64,000 nt of DNA from Microglena sp. YARC (lineage: Eukaryota; Chlorophyta; Chlorophyceae; Chlamydomonadales; Chlamydomonadaceae): assembly GCA_022414725.1 (NCBI GenBank), contig CM039462.1:80595137-80659136 (forward strand), read 5' to 3'. The first letter of the stretch is position 1. Each line of letters starts with the position of its first letter. The translations under genes and the position numbers were made by a program. This document shows, in pieces, positions 63,454-64,000 of this stretch. Under the pieces are notes generated by a model. It had not been told where the DNA came from. It saw only the letters and a list, made by a program, of their open reading frames with translations, and did not search any database.

Positions 63454-64000
63454 ATGACGCGAGCCAATCGGGTATACGAAGTCAACTCCGCTGCTGCCCC
63501 CGATATGCTATTCAACGCCCGATCAGGAGCGAAGCAATTACTCACATTGGCAGACTCCGGCGCGACAGGTTGTCTTATGGAAAAGCAAACGGCTGAGGAT
63601 CTCGGTTTGCACATCCGCCCTTGGGAAAACGAACGCGACGGATTCACTTGCGCTAACGACGGGATTATCAAAATCCGCGGGACGGTCTCGCTCCCTATAC
63701 ACATACAACGATATGTTGGCAAAGTGTTCGCCCATGTCGTCGACAAACTTCCCGGAGGATTAGACCTAATCCTCGGATCCGACTGGATGCGCGACGAAAA
63801 GGCCGTCCTAGACTACGATCGCATGACATTGTCGCTCAAACGGTACGGCTGCTGTTTGACACCTATAAACAGGCAGCGGGACGAAACGGCTCATTCCTTC
63901 TTCACTATGGCACTTTCGGGCAAGTCGACTGACGACCCAGTCATTACTGGTCGCAAGGCAGCAAAGCTTTTGAAAGCTGGCGCTAACCATGTCATGGGAC
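63454..64000 (+). CDS. Ty3-type aspartic protease (start of pol, partial)
   Basis: The frame is open from ATG 63454 to the window end (182 codons). It has the retropepsin motif LLTLADSGATGCL, an IRGTVSLPIHIQ strand region and the second conserved block GLDLILGSDWM, then KAVLDYDRMTLSLKR. In Ty3-type elements this is followed by RT, RNase H and integrase. It cuts the gag-pol polyprotein. The ATG may be internal, because the frame upstream is disturbed by the A run. Confidence 0.82.
   Translation, partial: MTRANRVYEVNSAAAPDMLFNARSGAKQLLTLADSGATGCLMEKQTAEDLGLHIRPWENERDGFTCANDGIIKIRGTVSLPIHIQRYVGKVFAHVVDKLPGGLDLILGSDWMRDEKAVLDYDRMTLSLKRYGCCLTPINRQRDETAHSFFTMALSGKSTDDPVITGRKAAKLLKAGANHVMG

Larger units (their letters stand above)
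58150..64000 (+). mobile_element. Ty3/gypsy-type retrotransposon, copy B (runs off the window)
   Basis: Starts within the LTR at the gap and continues through primer site, leader, gag and protease. It matches copy A (1-3640, reverse strand) along its length but with many single-base insertions and deletions, mostly in homopolymers. That pattern is typical of uncorrected long reads as well as of decay. RT would begin right of the window. Confidence 0.88.

Overview
The window is a repeat-dominated piece of a eukaryotic nuclear genome. It has spliced genes with GT-AG introns, LTR retrotransposons with target-site duplications, non-LTR retroelement remnants, hAT-type DNA elements, tRNA-derived SINEs and many minisatellites. 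No operon, ribosome-binding site or prokaryotic gene is visible. A green-algal (prasinophyte-type) host would fit the mix of Copia and Ty3 elements, short spliced genes and minisatellites, but that is inference; no rRNA or organelle marker is present to prove it.

Layout. (1) Positions 1-3871 are the 5' part of a Ty3-type element on the minus strand (copy A). It is inserted into the integrase region of an older Copia element. (2) Positions 3872-16186 are that older Copia element (family C1, copy 1, minus strand). It was split by a full-length younger relative (C1 copy 2, 5614-12668, 394-bp LTRs, GGGAG duplication) and by a 1263-bp hAT-type element (13698-14960, 8-bp duplication). (3) Positions 16187-17400 are the 3' end of a non-LTR element ORF, followed by four 162-167 bp tandem units and a dispersed repeat (R). 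(4) Positions 19790-29487 are a second Copia family (C2), with TCGCC duplications, gag and protease but no recognisable integrase or RT. A deleted C1 derivative (22943-27270, GTCAG duplications) is inserted in its protease, and a LINE tail is also present. (5) Positions 29488-36375 hold a hAT MITE, R fragments, a broken ankyrin-repeat gene, a foldback repeat and sequence in which I see no gene. (6) Positions 36376-57149 are minisatellite-rich. They contain a spliced protein-kinase-like gene (38912-41488), a repeat-containing 272-codon ORF, a 60-bp satellite of about 65 copies, four SINEs with their duplications, another MITE and a cyclophilin exon. (7) Positions 57150-58149 are an assembly gap. 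Positions 58150-64000 hold a second Ty3 copy (B) on the plus strand, so the window is bracketed by two inverted, outward-reading copies of one family.

How the parts relate. Most ORFs are retroelement polyproteins (gag, protease, integrase, RT, RNase H) and most are broken. C1 copy 2 is the most complete: gag is intact and followed by pol in the same frame after a single TAG, with later frame breaks in pol. Both Copia families carry a primer-binding site resembling the internal initiator-tRNA site used by Drosophila copia. The only cellular genes I can support are the kinase-like gene, the cyclophilin fragment, the ankyrin pseudogene and possibly the 272-codon ORF. In the kinase gene three introns begin with tandem copies of the exon end plus its 5' splice site, and the cyclophilin fragment shows the same pattern; this is the most unusual structure in the window.

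Copy B of the Ty3 element differs from copy A by many one-base indels. Some frameshifts in this window may therefore be read errors rather than decay.
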